Source of the DNA: Planotetraspora mira
GTDB lineage: Bacteria > Actinomycetota > Actinomycetes > Streptosporangiales > Streptosporangiaceae
Assembly (NCBI RefSeq): GCF_016863275.1
Contig: NZ_BOOO01000038.1
Location: 62,001-126,000, forward strand
Length of the DNA stretch: 64,000 bases
Direction: 5' to 3'
The notes beneath the pieces are model-generated. The model did no database searches and was not told where the DNA came from. It worked only from the letters and a program-made list of their open reading frames with translations. This document shows positions 1 through 8,718 of this stretch, piece after piece. Position 1 is the first letter of the stretch, and each line of letters opens with the position of its first letter. Position numbers and translations under genes: made by a program.

Positions 1-828
1 ACGGGCCGCGAGCGGGCCGAACTCGGGACCCCGCCCGACGACGTGGACGTGCAAGCCCGGCCAGTCCCCCGCCAGGTCGGCGGCGAGCGCGACCACCCGT
101 TCCACGCGTTTGTGCCCGACCAGCCGGCCGAGGTAGACGACGGCCGGGTCCCCCGGCACCGCGTCACGCGCGATCGGCCGGGCCACCGGGCTGCCGTTCG
201 GGACGATCTCGATCGGCGCGAGCCAGCGCAGCCGCTCGCGCAACTCGGTGGCCGACGACTCCGACACCGTGACGGTGAGGCAGCGCCGATAGATCAGCCG
301 GGCGACCGGCCCCTCGACGAAGCATCCGATCCGCGCGATCCGCCGGGAGAAGAACGCGTAGAACTGACGGTCGTGCACATGGTGGATGAGGGAGATGACC
401 CGCGTCCTGCGCGACACCACTACGGGGGCGAAGAACGGGATGCCGTTCATGCAGTCGACCACCAGGTCGAACCGCCTGCGCCGCAGCAGCAGCCACAGCG
501 GGACGAGCAGGTGGACGAGGTAGCGGTTGCCCATCCTCCGCAACTCGACGCCGTCGCGGCGCTCGGCGCGCGGCTGTCCGGGCTCCCTGCTCGTCACGAA
601 ATGCACTCGGGCGCCCTGCCCGACCAGGTGGACCGAAACCTGCCAGGCGTACTCCTCGGCGCCGCCGGCGACCGACTGGCCCGGCTCCCGGAAGTTCAGC
701 AGGGCCACGCGCACGCCGCGCAGAGCCGGTGCGGACGCGGGTTGCCCGGCGGTCAGCTGCGGCCTGTCGCGGTCCGTGAGAGACGAGACGCGCCCGGCGG
801 GGTTGGTGTTCGCCCTCTGTGCGACCAC
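1..828 (-). CDS. GT4-family glycosyltransferase, N-terminal part (cut by window edge)
   Basis: My own translation of the minus strand gives about 276 residues of a GT-B fold glycosyltransferase with no stop before base 1. A donor-independent N-terminal Rossmann domain begins with ALLNFREPGQSVAGGAEEYA near residue 45, including the GGAE glycine motif. The linker VPNGSPV is followed by VVYLGRLVGHKRVERVV, the usual start of the GT4 nucleotide-sugar domain. It probably transfers a sugar from an activated donor on the cytoplasmic side, in cell-envelope or exported glycan synthesis; acceptor and donor cannot be told. The start GTG at 828 is chosen because GAAGGAG ends 5 nt upstream; an overlapping GTG at 834 is possible. 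The C-terminal catalytic E-x7-E region lies outside the window. Confidence 0.85.
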   Translation of the reverse strand, partial: MVAQRANTNPAGRVSSLTDRDRPQLTAGQPASAPALRGVRVALLNFREPGQSVAGGAEEYAWQVSVHLVGQGARVHFVTSREPGQPRAERRDGVELRRMGNRYLVHLLVPLWLLLRRRRFDLVVDCMNGIPFFAPVVVSRRTRVISLIHHVHDRQFYAFFSRRIARIGCFVEGPVARLIYRRCLTVTVSESSATELRERLRWLAPIEIVPNGSPVARPIARDAVPGDPAVVYLGRLVGHKRVERVVALAADLAGDWPGLHVHVVGRGPEFGPLAAR

Positions 829-1104
829 GACCACTCCTTCGGGTGACACCGCGCGGGGCGAGCCAGTCGCGGTCGCGGGCTGAAAGGACGCTGACAAAGG
901 ACGGGGGACCGGGACAGGACAGAGACGGGCCCGGATCCGGGCATGGCGGGATGGGGACCCGGCGTGGCCGGGCCGCCCATCGGAAATCCATCGGCCGTCC
1001 GCGCCGCTCCCGCGGCTGCGACGTCCGGTACGGCGGGCCGCCGCGCGTCAAGGAAGGCCGCTCCTCGATGAAGGAGGGCCCTCAGAGAAGGAAGGCCCGA
1101 CGCC

Positions 1105-1236
1105 TCACCTGTCGCCGTAGTTGTAGAGAGGCTTGTTCGGCGGCGCCGGGGCAGGTGAAGCCACGTTGACCACCGCCACCGAGGCGAGGCCGGCGAGCAC
1201 GGCTCCGACCACCAAAGCGGCTAGTACTTTCAACAC
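1105..1236 (-). CDS. DUF2613-type small exported protein (43 aa)
   Basis: This 43-residue gene has a GTG start preceded at good spacing by GGAGGGAG. The product has one hydrophobic helix (about residues 4-26, Leu/Ala/Val-rich), then a short Pro/Ala segment, and ends in YNYGDR. A single-helix protein of this size ending in YGDR is the hallmark of the actinobacterial DUF2613 family, annotated in mycobacteria as a small secreted hydrophobic protein (Rv0236A, beside aftD). As there, it sits next to a large polytopic membrane protein and a glycosyltransferase, so a role in envelope polysaccharide assembly is an inference from context. Function is unknown. Confidence 0.75.
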   Translation of the reverse strand: MLKVLAALVVGAVLAGLASVAVVNVASPAPAPPNKPLYNYGDR

Positions 1237-1375
1237 GAGTGCTTCTCCCTCCACGTGCGGAATCCGCAGTGGGCCGAGACTAGAACGTGATCCAGGTCAT
1301 AATCCATAGCATTCGTCAAACCGTGATAAAAAACGTTACTCACGGGTATAGCGCGAAAAAGCAGTGGGAAGCGGC

Positions 1376-2935
1376 TCACAGTCGTATCAGCAGCAGTTCA
1401 GCGTCCCGCCAGACGGGAATCGCTCCAGGTAGCCGGGACAGGAACGCGTTCTGATTTCGGCTTTCCACCAGGACATAACGCACTCCCTCATCGGCGAACG
1501 CCGCGGTGAGCGGACCGCTCCCGGAGACCAGGGCCCCGACTCTGCGGTTCAGCGGATCCTCCGAGGCCACCCGGATGCGTCCTCCGCCGGGGACGCCCAC
1601 CACCAACGCGTCGTCCCACACGACCCGTCGCGCGAACGACTTGGTCGCCGGGTCGAGCACCACCCGGCCCTCGTTCCAGCCGAACGCCCGGTAGGCCCCC
1701 CAGGGCAGCGACACCAGCGCGCCCGGAGCAGGGTCGTGGTTCACGATGGCCTGGACGGCCCGCCACCCGTCCGGGTACTCGGCCGATCCGAGCCTCCCGA
1801 AGGCCCCCAGGGCGAAGGTCGGCAGGGCGAGCACGGGCACGGCGGCCGCCGCGAACGCGATCCGGCCGAAGGCGGCCCGGTCCAGCCACGTCACCGCGGC
1901 GGCGAACCCGACGGCGAGCGCCAGGGCCAGCGGGGCGATGTACAACTGGCCGTCGCGGAACGGCCCGAAACCGGCCCACACGCCCATCAGACTCTGGAGG
2001 ACACGAGGGGCGAACGCTCCCGTGCACGCGATGACCAACCCGGCCGCCGCCGCTACCGCGAGACCTCGGACGTACGACTCGTCTCCCTGAAGCCGGCCGC
2101 GCAGGGCCTGCCGTACGAACCCGGTGAGGGCCACGGCGGACAGGACGAGACGCACGGCGGCCGTCCCCCAGGAGCCCTGGCCGGGGACGCCGGCCTCGGC
2201 GTTCCAGATGCCGCCGAGACAGAGCAGGCTGCCCAGCGTCCCGAACGGCCCGTCGGCCCTCGGCGCGAACGCCGCGACCCCGGCCGGGTCGGCGATCGCG
2301 TCGGAGCGCAGGGCAGGAACCAGCCAGGGCAGGCTGAGCACCGCCATCGTGGCCGCGCTCGCGACAATCCCGCGGACGCGGGCCCGCCACCCGTCCGCGG
2401 AGCGGAACGCCGCCACCGGCAGTACGGCCACAGCGGTGACGAGCATGGCCTGGAAGCCCCCCACGGCGGCCGGGAGCAGCGCGGCGGCCAGACGGAGGAC
2501 TCCGCCCCGCGCCGCCGCCCGTACGGCCCAGGGCAGGCCCGCGAAGCCGAGGAGCAGCGCCCACTGCCCGAGCAGCAGACGCTGGGCGAGGTAGGCGTTC
2601 CAGGCGTAGAACGCGGCGGCCGCGAGGCGGGCGGCCGTCCTGTCCGAGGGGACCAGCGCCGCCGCTCCCGATGCGGCCAGCACGAAGATCCCCAGCAGGA
2701 CGGCCTTCTGGACGATCTGCCCGGGGACGACCGCCGACAACAACGCCACGACCTGGTCGCTCGGCACGGCCCTGGGGAACCCGCCCGTGTGGGACCCCCA
2801 CACGGGGTCGGGGACGAACACCATGTCGTAGCGCAGCGTGAAGCCCGGCCCGAGCGCCGGCCCCAACGCGAGCACGCCGAGGACGAGCCCCAGTGCGGCC
2901 GGTGCGAAGCGCACGAATCTGGAGGGTGGCCGCAT
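1376..2935 (-). CDS. Polytopic membrane protein, possible GT-C-like envelope protein
   Basis: About 519 residues, strongly hydrophobic, with roughly 10-11 predicted membrane helices (clear blocks near residues 10-30, 70-95, 100-120, 125-160 and the 280-380 region) and a soluble C-terminal portion of about 110 residues. The early loop has an acidic pair (YDMVFVPDP), a position where GT-C glycosyltransferases often carry catalytic acidic residues. The arrangement next to DUF2613 recalls the mycobacterial aftD neighbourhood, but this protein is far shorter than AftD, so the name is not used. The start is uncertain: ATG at 2935 has TAGCCT 7 nt upstream, as expected for a leaderless mRNA; in-frame ATGs also occur at 2956 and 2974. 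Confidence 0.7.
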   Translation of the reverse strand: MRPPSRFVRFAPAALGLVLGVLALGPALGPGFTLRYDMVFVPDPVWGSHTGGFPRAVPSDQVVALLSAVVPGQIVQKAVLLGIFVLAASGAAALVPSDRTAARLAAAAFYAWNAYLAQRLLLGQWALLLGFAGLPWAVRAAARGGVLRLAAALLPAAVGGFQAMLVTAVAVLPVAAFRSADGWRARVRGIVASAATMAVLSLPWLVPALRSDAIADPAGVAAFAPRADGPFGTLGSLLCLGGIWNAEAGVPGQGSWGTAAVRLVLSAVALTGFVRQALRGRLQGDESYVRGLAVAAAAGLVIACTGAFAPRVLQSLMGVWAGFGPFRDGQLYIAPLALALAVGFAAAVTWLDRAAFGRIAFAAAAVPVLALPTFALGAFGRLGSAEYPDGWRAVQAIVNHDPAPGALVSLPWGAYRAFGWNEGRVVLDPATKSFARRVVWDDALVVGVPGGGRIRVASEDPLNRRVGALVSGSGPLTAAFADEGVRYVLVESRNQNAFLSRLPGAIPVWRDAELLLIRL

Positions 2936-3036
2936 GCGGTACAGGCTAGGGCTCATCCCCTCAGAACAGCTCATGTCGAGGTACCACGGCGGTCACGCGG
3001 CCGGAAGGGGGAAGACCTACCGCGTGACCGCCGAGA

Positions 3037-5244
3037 CTATTTGCCGGGCTCGGGGTCGCGCGGCAGGCCCAGCATGCGTTCGCCGATGATGTTGAGCTGC
3101 ACCTCGGTCGTTCCGCCGTAGATCGTCATCGCCCGGGTGGCGAGGACGGCGCGGTTCCAGTAGCCCCCGTCACCGAGCTTCCAGTCGGCCGCGACGACCG
3201 CCCCGGAGCCGAGCAGGTCCACGGCCGTCTCCGACACGTGCTGCGCGTGTGAGGTGGACAGCAGCTTGCGCACCGACGCGTCGGCGCCGGGCTCCGCGCC
3301 CGCGAGTTGCTTGAGCGTCACGCGCAGGGACAGCGCGTTGATCGAGTGCCCCTCGCACACCACGTCGGCCAGTTGCCGCCGCTCCACCGGCGTCAACTCC
3401 CGCCCGAGCCTGCCCACCAGACCGACGAGGTCGGGCACCGAGGCGCCGGTCCCGCCCGAACCGGCCGACAGCGACACGCGCTCGTTCGACAGCGTGTTGC
3501 GCGCCACCTTCCAGCCTTCGTCGACGTTGCCGACCACGAGGTCGTCGGGCACGAAGACGTCGTCGAGGAATACCTCGTTGAACAGGTTCTCCCCCGTCAT
3601 CTCGGTCAGCGGCCGGACGGTGACGCCAGGCCCCTTCATGTCGACGAGGAAGTAGGTGATGCCGTCGTGCTTGGGCTTGGAACTGTCCGAGCGGGCGATG
3701 CAGATGCCCCATTCGGCCACGTGGGCGACCGACGTCCAGATCTTCTGGCCGTTGAGCTTCCAGCCGCCCTCGACCTTCTCGGCCTTCATCTGCAGCGAGG
3801 CCAGGTCGGAGCCCGCGCCCGGCTCGGAGAAGAGCTGGCACCAGATCGTCTCGCCGCTCAGCGTCTTGGGCAGGAACCGCTCCTGCTGCTCCGGCGTGCC
3901 GTAGGAGACGAGGGAGGGGACCACCCACGCACCGATGATCATCTGAGGCAGCTTGATCTTGGCCGCCCTGATCTCCTGGTGGATGAGCACCTGCTCCAGC
4001 GGCGTCGCCTCGCGGCCCCACGGCCTCGGCAGGTGCGACATGACGAACCCGGCGCCGGCCAGCGCCCGCTTCTGCTCCGCGCCCTCGAGCGCCGCGATCT
4101 CGGCCAGTTCGGCGCGGATGGAGGCCCGCTGCGACTCGGACTCCGCGGGCAGGTCGATCTCCATCTCGCGCGTCACACCGTCCAGCGCGAGTGAGGCGAC
4201 GGTCTCGGCCCACTCCGCCGATGACCCGAGCAGCGCCCGGATCGTGAGCGCCCGCCGGTAGTAGAGGTGCGCCTCGTGCTCGAAGGTGTAGCCGATACCG
4301 CCGAAGATCTGGATGGCGTCCTTGGCGCACTGCACCGCCGCGTCGGGAGCCGTCACTCCGGCGATCGCCGCCGCGTAGGCGAGTTCGTCCCCGGTCGCCC
4401 TGGTGGCGTCCCAGACGGTCGCCCTCGCCTGCTCCAGCGCGACGAGCATCCGGGAGAGCTTGTGCTTGATGCCCTGGAACTGTCCGATCGGCCGGCCGAA
4501 CTGCACCCGGACCTTGGCGTAGTCGGCCGCGGCCGCCACGCACCAGGCCGCGACGCCGATCGCGTCCGCGCCGAGGACGATCGCCGCGAGGTTGAGGACA
4601 TCGGGGCCCTCGAGCCCGTCGAGGACCCTCTCCTCCGGTACGGCCAGTCCCTCGACCTCCACCTTCGCGACACCGCGGGTGAGGTCGAGCGGCTTCACCG
4701 GGGTGATCGTCGCCTGGTCGGCGTCGATCGCCACCCACTCCTCGCCGAGGTCCGTCGAGACCGGCAGGACGAGCACGTCGGCGAGAGCCGCGCCGAGGAC
4801 GGGCTCTGCGGCACCGCTGATCGTCAGCACGCCGCCTTCGCGCACGCCCGTCAGGGAGCCTCCAAGTGCGACCGCGCCCGTCAGCGACCCGTCAGCGAGA
4901 CCGGGCAGCAGCTTGGCGTGCGCCTTGCCGCTGGACGCGAGGATCGCGGCGCTCGCCAGCACGGTCGGCACCAGCGGCCCGGGGGCCACGCGCTCGGACA
5001 GTGCCTCGATCACGACGGCGGCCTCGAGCAGGCCGTAGCCGGAGCCGCCGTGCTCCTCGGGAATGTGCAGTCCGAGCAGACCCTGGTCGGCGAGACCCGA
5101 CCAGAAGGCCGGCCGTTCCTCGGCGCCCGAGCCATTGAGATCTCCGACGGAACTGCGGACCACCTCGACGGGGATGTTCCGCTCGGCCCATCCCGCCACC
5201 GACTCGCGGAGCGCCTCATGCTCCTCGCTCAGCCCGATCGCCAT
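3037..5244 (-). CDS. Fused two-domain acyl-CoA dehydrogenase (FadE34-like)
   Basis: 735 residues, twice the usual acyl-CoA dehydrogenase length, with two complete domains in tandem. Domain 1 (about 1-370) has the N-terminal helical region with the GLHIPEEHGGSGYG motif and ends in IQIFGGIGYT. Domain 2 (about 375-725) has the FAD/substrate loop SEPGAGSDLASLQ, NGQKIWTS and the C-terminal IYGGTTEVQLNIIGERMLG. FAD-dependent alpha,beta-dehydrogenation of an acyl-CoA is the family reaction. Fused enzymes of this layout in mycobacteria (FadE34) act on steroid side-chain CoA esters; substrate here is unknown. ATG follows GGAGG at 9 nt. A TAGAA-N5-TTCTA palindrome lies about 30 nt upstream and is a plausible operator. 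It stands alone as a transcription unit. Confidence 0.9.
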   Translation of the reverse strand: MAIGLSEEHEALRESVAGWAERNIPVEVVRSSVGDLNGSGAEERPAFWSGLADQGLLGLHIPEEHGGSGYGLLEAAVVIEALSERVAPGPLVPTVLASAAILASSGKAHAKLLPGLADGSLTGAVALGGSLTGVREGGVLTISGAAEPVLGAALADVLVLPVSTDLGEEWVAIDADQATITPVKPLDLTRGVAKVEVEGLAVPEERVLDGLEGPDVLNLAAIVLGADAIGVAAWCVAAAADYAKVRVQFGRPIGQFQGIKHKLSRMLVALEQARATVWDATRATGDELAYAAAIAGVTAPDAAVQCAKDAIQIFGGIGYTFEHEAHLYYRRALTIRALLGSSAEWAETVASLALDGVTREMEIDLPAESESQRASIRAELAEIAALEGAEQKRALAGAGFVMSHLPRPWGREATPLEQVLIHQEIRAAKIKLPQMIIGAWVVPSLVSYGTPEQQERFLPKTLSGETIWCQLFSEPGAGSDLASLQMKAEKVEGGWKLNGQKIWTSVAHVAEWGICIARSDSSKPKHDGITYFLVDMKGPGVTVRPLTEMTGENLFNEVFLDDVFVPDDLVVGNVDEGWKVARNTLSNERVSLSAGSGGTGASVPDLVGLVGRLGRELTPVERRQLADVVCEGHSINALSLRVTLKQLAGAEPGADASVRKLLSTSHAQHVSETAVDLLGSGAVVAADWKLGDGGYWNRAVLATRAMTIYGGTTEVQLNIIGERMLGLPRDPEPGK

Positions 5245-5270
5245 GTGATTCCTCCACCACTAGACCCGTA

Positions 5271-5285
5271 TAGAACCATATTCTA
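5271..5285 (-). promoter_or_regulatory. Candidate operator upstream of the acyl-CoA dehydrogenase
   Basis: The plus strand reads TAGAACCATATTCTA, a perfect 5-5-5 inverted repeat (TAGAA/TTCTA) located 27-41 nt before the start codon, where an operator would block the promoter. Many acyl-CoA dehydrogenase genes are controlled by TetR-type regulators binding short palindromes; no regulator is encoded adjacent, so the partner is unknown. It does not match the KstR (cholesterol) consensus. A GGTCTAG heptamer also lies between it and the ribosome-binding site. Confidence 0.4.
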
Positions 5286-5301
5286 GAAGAAGGTTCGCGG
5301 G

Positions 5302-6348
5302 CTAGATCGGGCGGATGCTCTGCGCGAGAGTATTCAGGTCACGGAGCAGGGCCTTGTCGGTGTCCGGCACGGTCGCGAACAACATGGCCGGCTTCTGCTT
5401 GCCGGCTGCTCCCACCACGACCACGATCGCCCGGGACGAGTGCTTCTCGCCGTCGATCAGGTAAGTGATCTTGTAGCCCAGCAGCCAGCCGACGCCGTGT
5501 GCCGCCGGCTGCGAGGCGGTCCACACGAGCCTGCTGCCCTCCGGCTGGCGGCGCAGCGTCCACTTGGCCGCCTTCTCGGCGTAGTACCGGTAGTCGGACA
5601 GATCGTCGAGCCGCTTCGGCACAGCGCCGGGAAGGGGACTCGAGGCGATCATCGCCTGCGCCGACCCCTCGAGGCCGGACCGCTGCACGAACGAGAACGG
5701 CGCCGGGGTGGCCGTCTGCCAGGGCGGGCCGAACTTCGCGTAGCCGATGCCGGATTTCTGGTCGGCGACCGAGGACACCACCGTCGTGGCCTGCCCGGCG
5801 AAGGTCGCGAGTTCCATGCTGCTCGTCGGAAGCGTGGGCACCGCCGACGCCGGCGACTTCGGCGTCACACTCGGTTCGGCACTCTCCGACGGGCTGACCT
5901 GGGCCTTCGCCTGGTAGAGCCGGTCGACTCCGGCAGGCTCCCTGCGGAAGAAGACGAAGACGAGGAGGCTCACCACCGCCATCGTCACCACGATCGCGAT
6001 GACCGCGTAGCGGCCCACCGGCTCCTCACCGGCTTCCCCGGCACTGTGGCGGCCGCCTCGGGAGGCGTTGCCGGGGCCGTGCGCGGAACCGCGACCGCCG
6101 GGCCCGTCGACGGGGCCGGTCCCGCGACCCCCCGGGGCTGCGGGGTTCCCGCCCGGGCCGGAGAGACGGCGGCCGGCGACCATGCGGTCCTGAGCGGGGC
6201 CGGACCTGCGGGAGCCTCTGGGCCGCGCACTCTGGCCGAGCCCGTCGGGCCCCACCCGCGGAATGGGCGTCGTGGGGGCGTCGTAGGAACGGACGAAGCG
6301 CTCCCCGGACCTGTCACGTCCGGCCGGGTTCGCACCATCCTCAGCCAT
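5302..6348 (-). CDS. Hypothetical single-pass membrane protein with disordered N terminus
   Basis: 348 residues, family not recognised. Residues 1-112 are Gly/Pro/Arg/Ser-rich and probably disordered in the cytoplasm. One strong membrane helix follows (about 113-135, after GEEPVGRYAVIAIVV). A Ser/Thr/Pro linker leads to a compact extracytoplasmic domain (about 185-348) with conserved-looking WQTATPAPFSF and YRYYAEKAAKW segments. This layout is common among actinobacterial anchored proteins of unknown function. The gene is divergent from the HtrA-like protease across 170 bp, which may reflect shared envelope-stress control, but nothing in the sequence proves it. Confidence 0.75.
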   Translation of the reverse strand: MAEDGANPAGRDRSGERFVRSYDAPTTPIPRVGPDGLGQSARPRGSRRSGPAQDRMVAGRRLSGPGGNPAAPGGRGTGPVDGPGGRGSAHGPGNASRGGRHSAGEAGEEPVGRYAVIAIVVTMAVVSLLVFVFFRREPAGVDRLYQAKAQVSPSESAEPSVTPKSPASAVPTLPTSSMELATFAGQATTVVSSVADQKSGIGYAKFGPPWQTATPAPFSFVQRSGLEGSAQAMIASSPLPGAVPKRLDDLSDYRYYAEKAAKWTLRRQPEGSRLVWTASQPAAHGVGWLLGYKITYLIDGEKHSSRAIVVVVGAAGKQKPAMLFATVPDTDKALLRDLNTLAQSIRPI

Positions 6349-6518
6349 GCAGGCAGATTACGACACAAATGATGGCCTTCGCGGGTACTCGCATCACGCT
6401 TCAGCCGCGTTCCCGATGGTCCCCGATTCCCCTCGCAATGGAACGGCCCAGGTCACCGCCACGGCGACCCCGGGCGCGTTGCGTGGATACGCGTCGCCGG
6501 CATCGATAGACAAGAAGC

Positions 6519-7595
6519 ATGGATTTCTCACGGGGGGCCACCCGCGTCGCGGCGGCGCTGGCGATGGTCGCGATCTCCTCCTGCGGGGGTGTCACCGACA
6601 GCCTGGGAACGGCTCCCGCCGCACGGTCGACGACCGCGTCCGTGCCGCCTTCCGGCGCTCCCGAGGCGGTCGCGCTCGAGAGCGCCCTCGAGCAGGTGAT
6701 CAAGAAGGTCCTCCCGTCCATCGTGCAGATCACCACGGCGCAGGGCCTCGGGTCCGGGATCGTGTACGACACGAAGGGTCACATCGTGACCAACGCCCAT
6801 GTCGTCGGGACGGCCCGGGAGTTCCAGGTCACCCTCGCGGGCGGTGGCCAGCCGAGGAAGGCCACCCTCGTCAACACCTTCCGCGCCGGCGACCTGGCGA
6901 TGATCAGGGTCGAGGACGCCCGCGGGCTCACCCCCGCCGCCTTCGGCCGATCGTCGCAACTCCAGGTCGGTCAGATCGTGCTCGCCATGGGCAATCCCCT
7001 GGGCTTCTCCGGCAGCGTGACCCAGGGCATCGTGTCCGCCCTCGGCCGCACGGTGTCCGGCCAAGGGCCGCACGGGACGCCCGGGGCGACGATCACCAAC
7101 GCGATCCAGACGTCGGCCCCCATCAACCCGGGCAACAGTGGCGGGGCGCTCGTCGACCTGTCCGGTCAGGTCATCGGCATCCCGACGCTGTCGGCCGTCG
7201 ATCCCGAGCAGGGCGCGGCGCCCGGCATCGGCTTCGCCATCCCCAGCGACACGGCCACGGACGTCGCGGGACAGATCATCCGGTACGGCCGGGTCGTCAA
7301 CAGCCGCCGTGCAGCACTGGGCGTCCGCGTGGGCACGGCCGTCGACACCGAGGGGAACCCGATCGGGGCCGTGGTGGGCGCGGTCACACCGGGCAGCGGC
7401 GCGACCAAGGCGGGCATCAAGCCCGGTGACGTGATCGTCAGTATCGGCGGCATCCCCACTCCGACGTCGAACGCCCTCTCCCAGGTGCTCGCCACCCAGA
7501 AGCCGGGCAACCGGGTCAAGGTCCAGCTCTTCCATCCCAGCGGCCAGACCACCACGGTCACGGTCGCGCTCAGCGAACTGCCGTCCAGCGGCTAG
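6519..7595 (+). CDS. HtrA/DegP-like trypsin-family serine protease with PDZ domain, lipoprotein
   Basis: 358 residues. The N terminus looks like a lipoprotein signal, with a hydrophobic stretch ending ISSC (Cys22). The S1C protease domain spans about 50-240. The catalytic triad is visible: His94 in VTNAHVV, Asp125 in RAGDLAMI, Ser207 in INPGNSGGALV. A PDZ domain follows (about 262-350), containing TPGSGATKAGIKPGDVIVSI. Members of the family degrade or refold misfolded exported proteins at the cell surface. The start ATG has TAGACA at 6507-6512, 6 nt upstream and no Shine-Dalgarno, so the mRNA is probably leaderless. Only one PDZ is present, as is usual for actinobacterial HtrA paralogues. Confidence 0.92.
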   Translation: MDFSRGATRVAAALAMVAISSCGGVTDSLGTAPAARSTTASVPPSGAPEAVALESALEQVIKKVLPSIVQITTAQGLGSGIVYDTKGHIVTNAHVVGTAREFQVTLAGGGQPRKATLVNTFRAGDLAMIRVEDARGLTPAAFGRSSQLQVGQIVLAMGNPLGFSGSVTQGIVSALGRTVSGQGPHGTPGATITNAIQTSAPINPGNSGGALVDLSGQVIGIPTLSAVDPEQGAAPGIGFAIPSDTATDVAGQIIRYGRVVNSRRAALGVRVGTAVDTEGNPIGAVVGAVTPGSGATKAGIKPGDVIVSIGGIPTPTSNALSQVLATQKPGNRVKVQLFHPSGQTTTVTVALSELPSSG

Positions 7596-7690
7596 CGCTA
7601 CCCGGCAGGAACGGACAAAACTAACAAAATAGTGCGAGAAACGATGATTTAGCTTGGTGGCGGCCGGGATCCCCTTGTTACCGTCATGCC

Positions 7691-8710
7691 GTGCTCACCC
7701 CTGAAACCACCGAGTTCATCGCCGGGCTGCCCAAGGCCGAGCTCCACGTCCACCACGTCGGCGCCGCCTCCCCGCGGATCGTCGCCGAGCTGGCCGCGCG
7801 CCACGAAGGGTCGACATCCGTTCCCGCCGACCCCGCGCTGCTGGAGACGTTCTACGACTTCCGCGACTTCGCACACTTCGTCGAGATCTATGTGGCCGTC
7901 GTGGACCTCATCAGGGAGCCGGACGACCTGTGGGCCCTGATCCACGGGGTCGGCCGCGACCTGGCCGGTCAGCGGGTGCGCTACGCCGAGCTGACCGTCA
8001 CGCCCTACACGCACCTGCTGCGCGGCTTCGCGGACGCCGAGTTCTGCGAGATCATCGAGGACGCGCGCCGCCGCGTCGAGGCCGACTTCGGCACGACCCT
8101 GCGCTGGTGCTTCGACATCCCCAGCGAGTACGGCGTCGCCGGCGCCGACCGGACCTTGTCCGTCGCCCTCGACCAGCGGCCCGAGGGGCTGGTCTCCTTC
8201 GGTCTCGGCGGACCGGAGATCGGCGTGCCGCGTGGCATGTTCGCCTCTCACTTCGCCGCCGCCAGGGCGGCCGGCCTGCACTCCGTGCCGCACGCCGGAG
8301 AGAGCACCGGCGCGGAGACGGTCTGGGACGCCATCCGCGACCTGGGCGCCGAGCGGATCGGCCACGGTGTGCACAGCGTGGAGGACCCCGCCCTGCTGGA
8401 GCACCTGGCGACCCACGGCATCACGCTGGAGGTCTGCCCGACCTCCAACATCCGCACCCGCGTCGTCCCCACCATGGCCGACCATCCCCTGCCCGAGCTG
8501 GTCAAGGCGGGCGTGCCCGTCACGATCAACTCCGACGATCCGCCGATGTTCGGCACGACCCTCAACCAGGAGTACGCGGTCGCCGCCGAGTTGCTCGATC
8601 TCGATCGGGACGGGATCGCCGGCCTGGCGCGGTCGGCCGTCCGGGCCTCCTTCCTCGCACCCGAGGGGAAGTCCGCCCTCCTCGCCGAGATCGACGCGTA
8701 CGCGGGTTAG
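7691..8710 (+). CDS. Adenosine deaminase-family hydrolase
   Basis: 339 residues, full length for the family. The zinc site is intact: His19/His21 in AELHVHHVG, HAGEST near residue 200 with the catalytic Glu, ERIGHGVHSVED, CPTSN, and the distal Asp pair in INSDDPPMFGT. It deaminates an adenosine-like purine nucleoside. Several Streptomyces homologues of similar sequence act on 6-aminodeoxyfutalosine in the futalosine menaquinone pathway; that alternative cannot be excluded, but no other men/mqn gene is nearby. GTG start with TACCGT at 7679-7684 ending 6 nt upstream, again suggesting a leaderless transcript. Confidence 0.88.
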   Translation: MLTPETTEFIAGLPKAELHVHHVGAASPRIVAELAARHEGSTSVPADPALLETFYDFRDFAHFVEIYVAVVDLIREPDDLWALIHGVGRDLAGQRVRYAELTVTPYTHLLRGFADAEFCEIIEDARRRVEADFGTTLRWCFDIPSEYGVAGADRTLSVALDQRPEGLVSFGLGGPEIGVPRGMFASHFAAARAAGLHSVPHAGESTGAETVWDAIRDLGAERIGHGVHSVEDPALLEHLATHGITLEVCPTSNIRTRVVPTMADHPLPELVKAGVPVTINSDDPPMFGTTLNQEYAVAAELLDLDRDGIAGLARSAVRASFLAPEGKSALLAEIDAYAG

Positions 8711-8718
8711 CGAAGGGA

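Noticed and set aside
164-1051. 295-codon minus-strand frame at the left end
   Set aside because: An overlapping minus-strand frame encodes a clear GT4 glycosyltransferase; this one is Arg/Pro-rich noise.
1376-2935. Naming the membrane protein AftD
   Set aside because: Neighbour DUF2613 is suggestive, but the protein is about one third of AftD length and no specific motif was verified.
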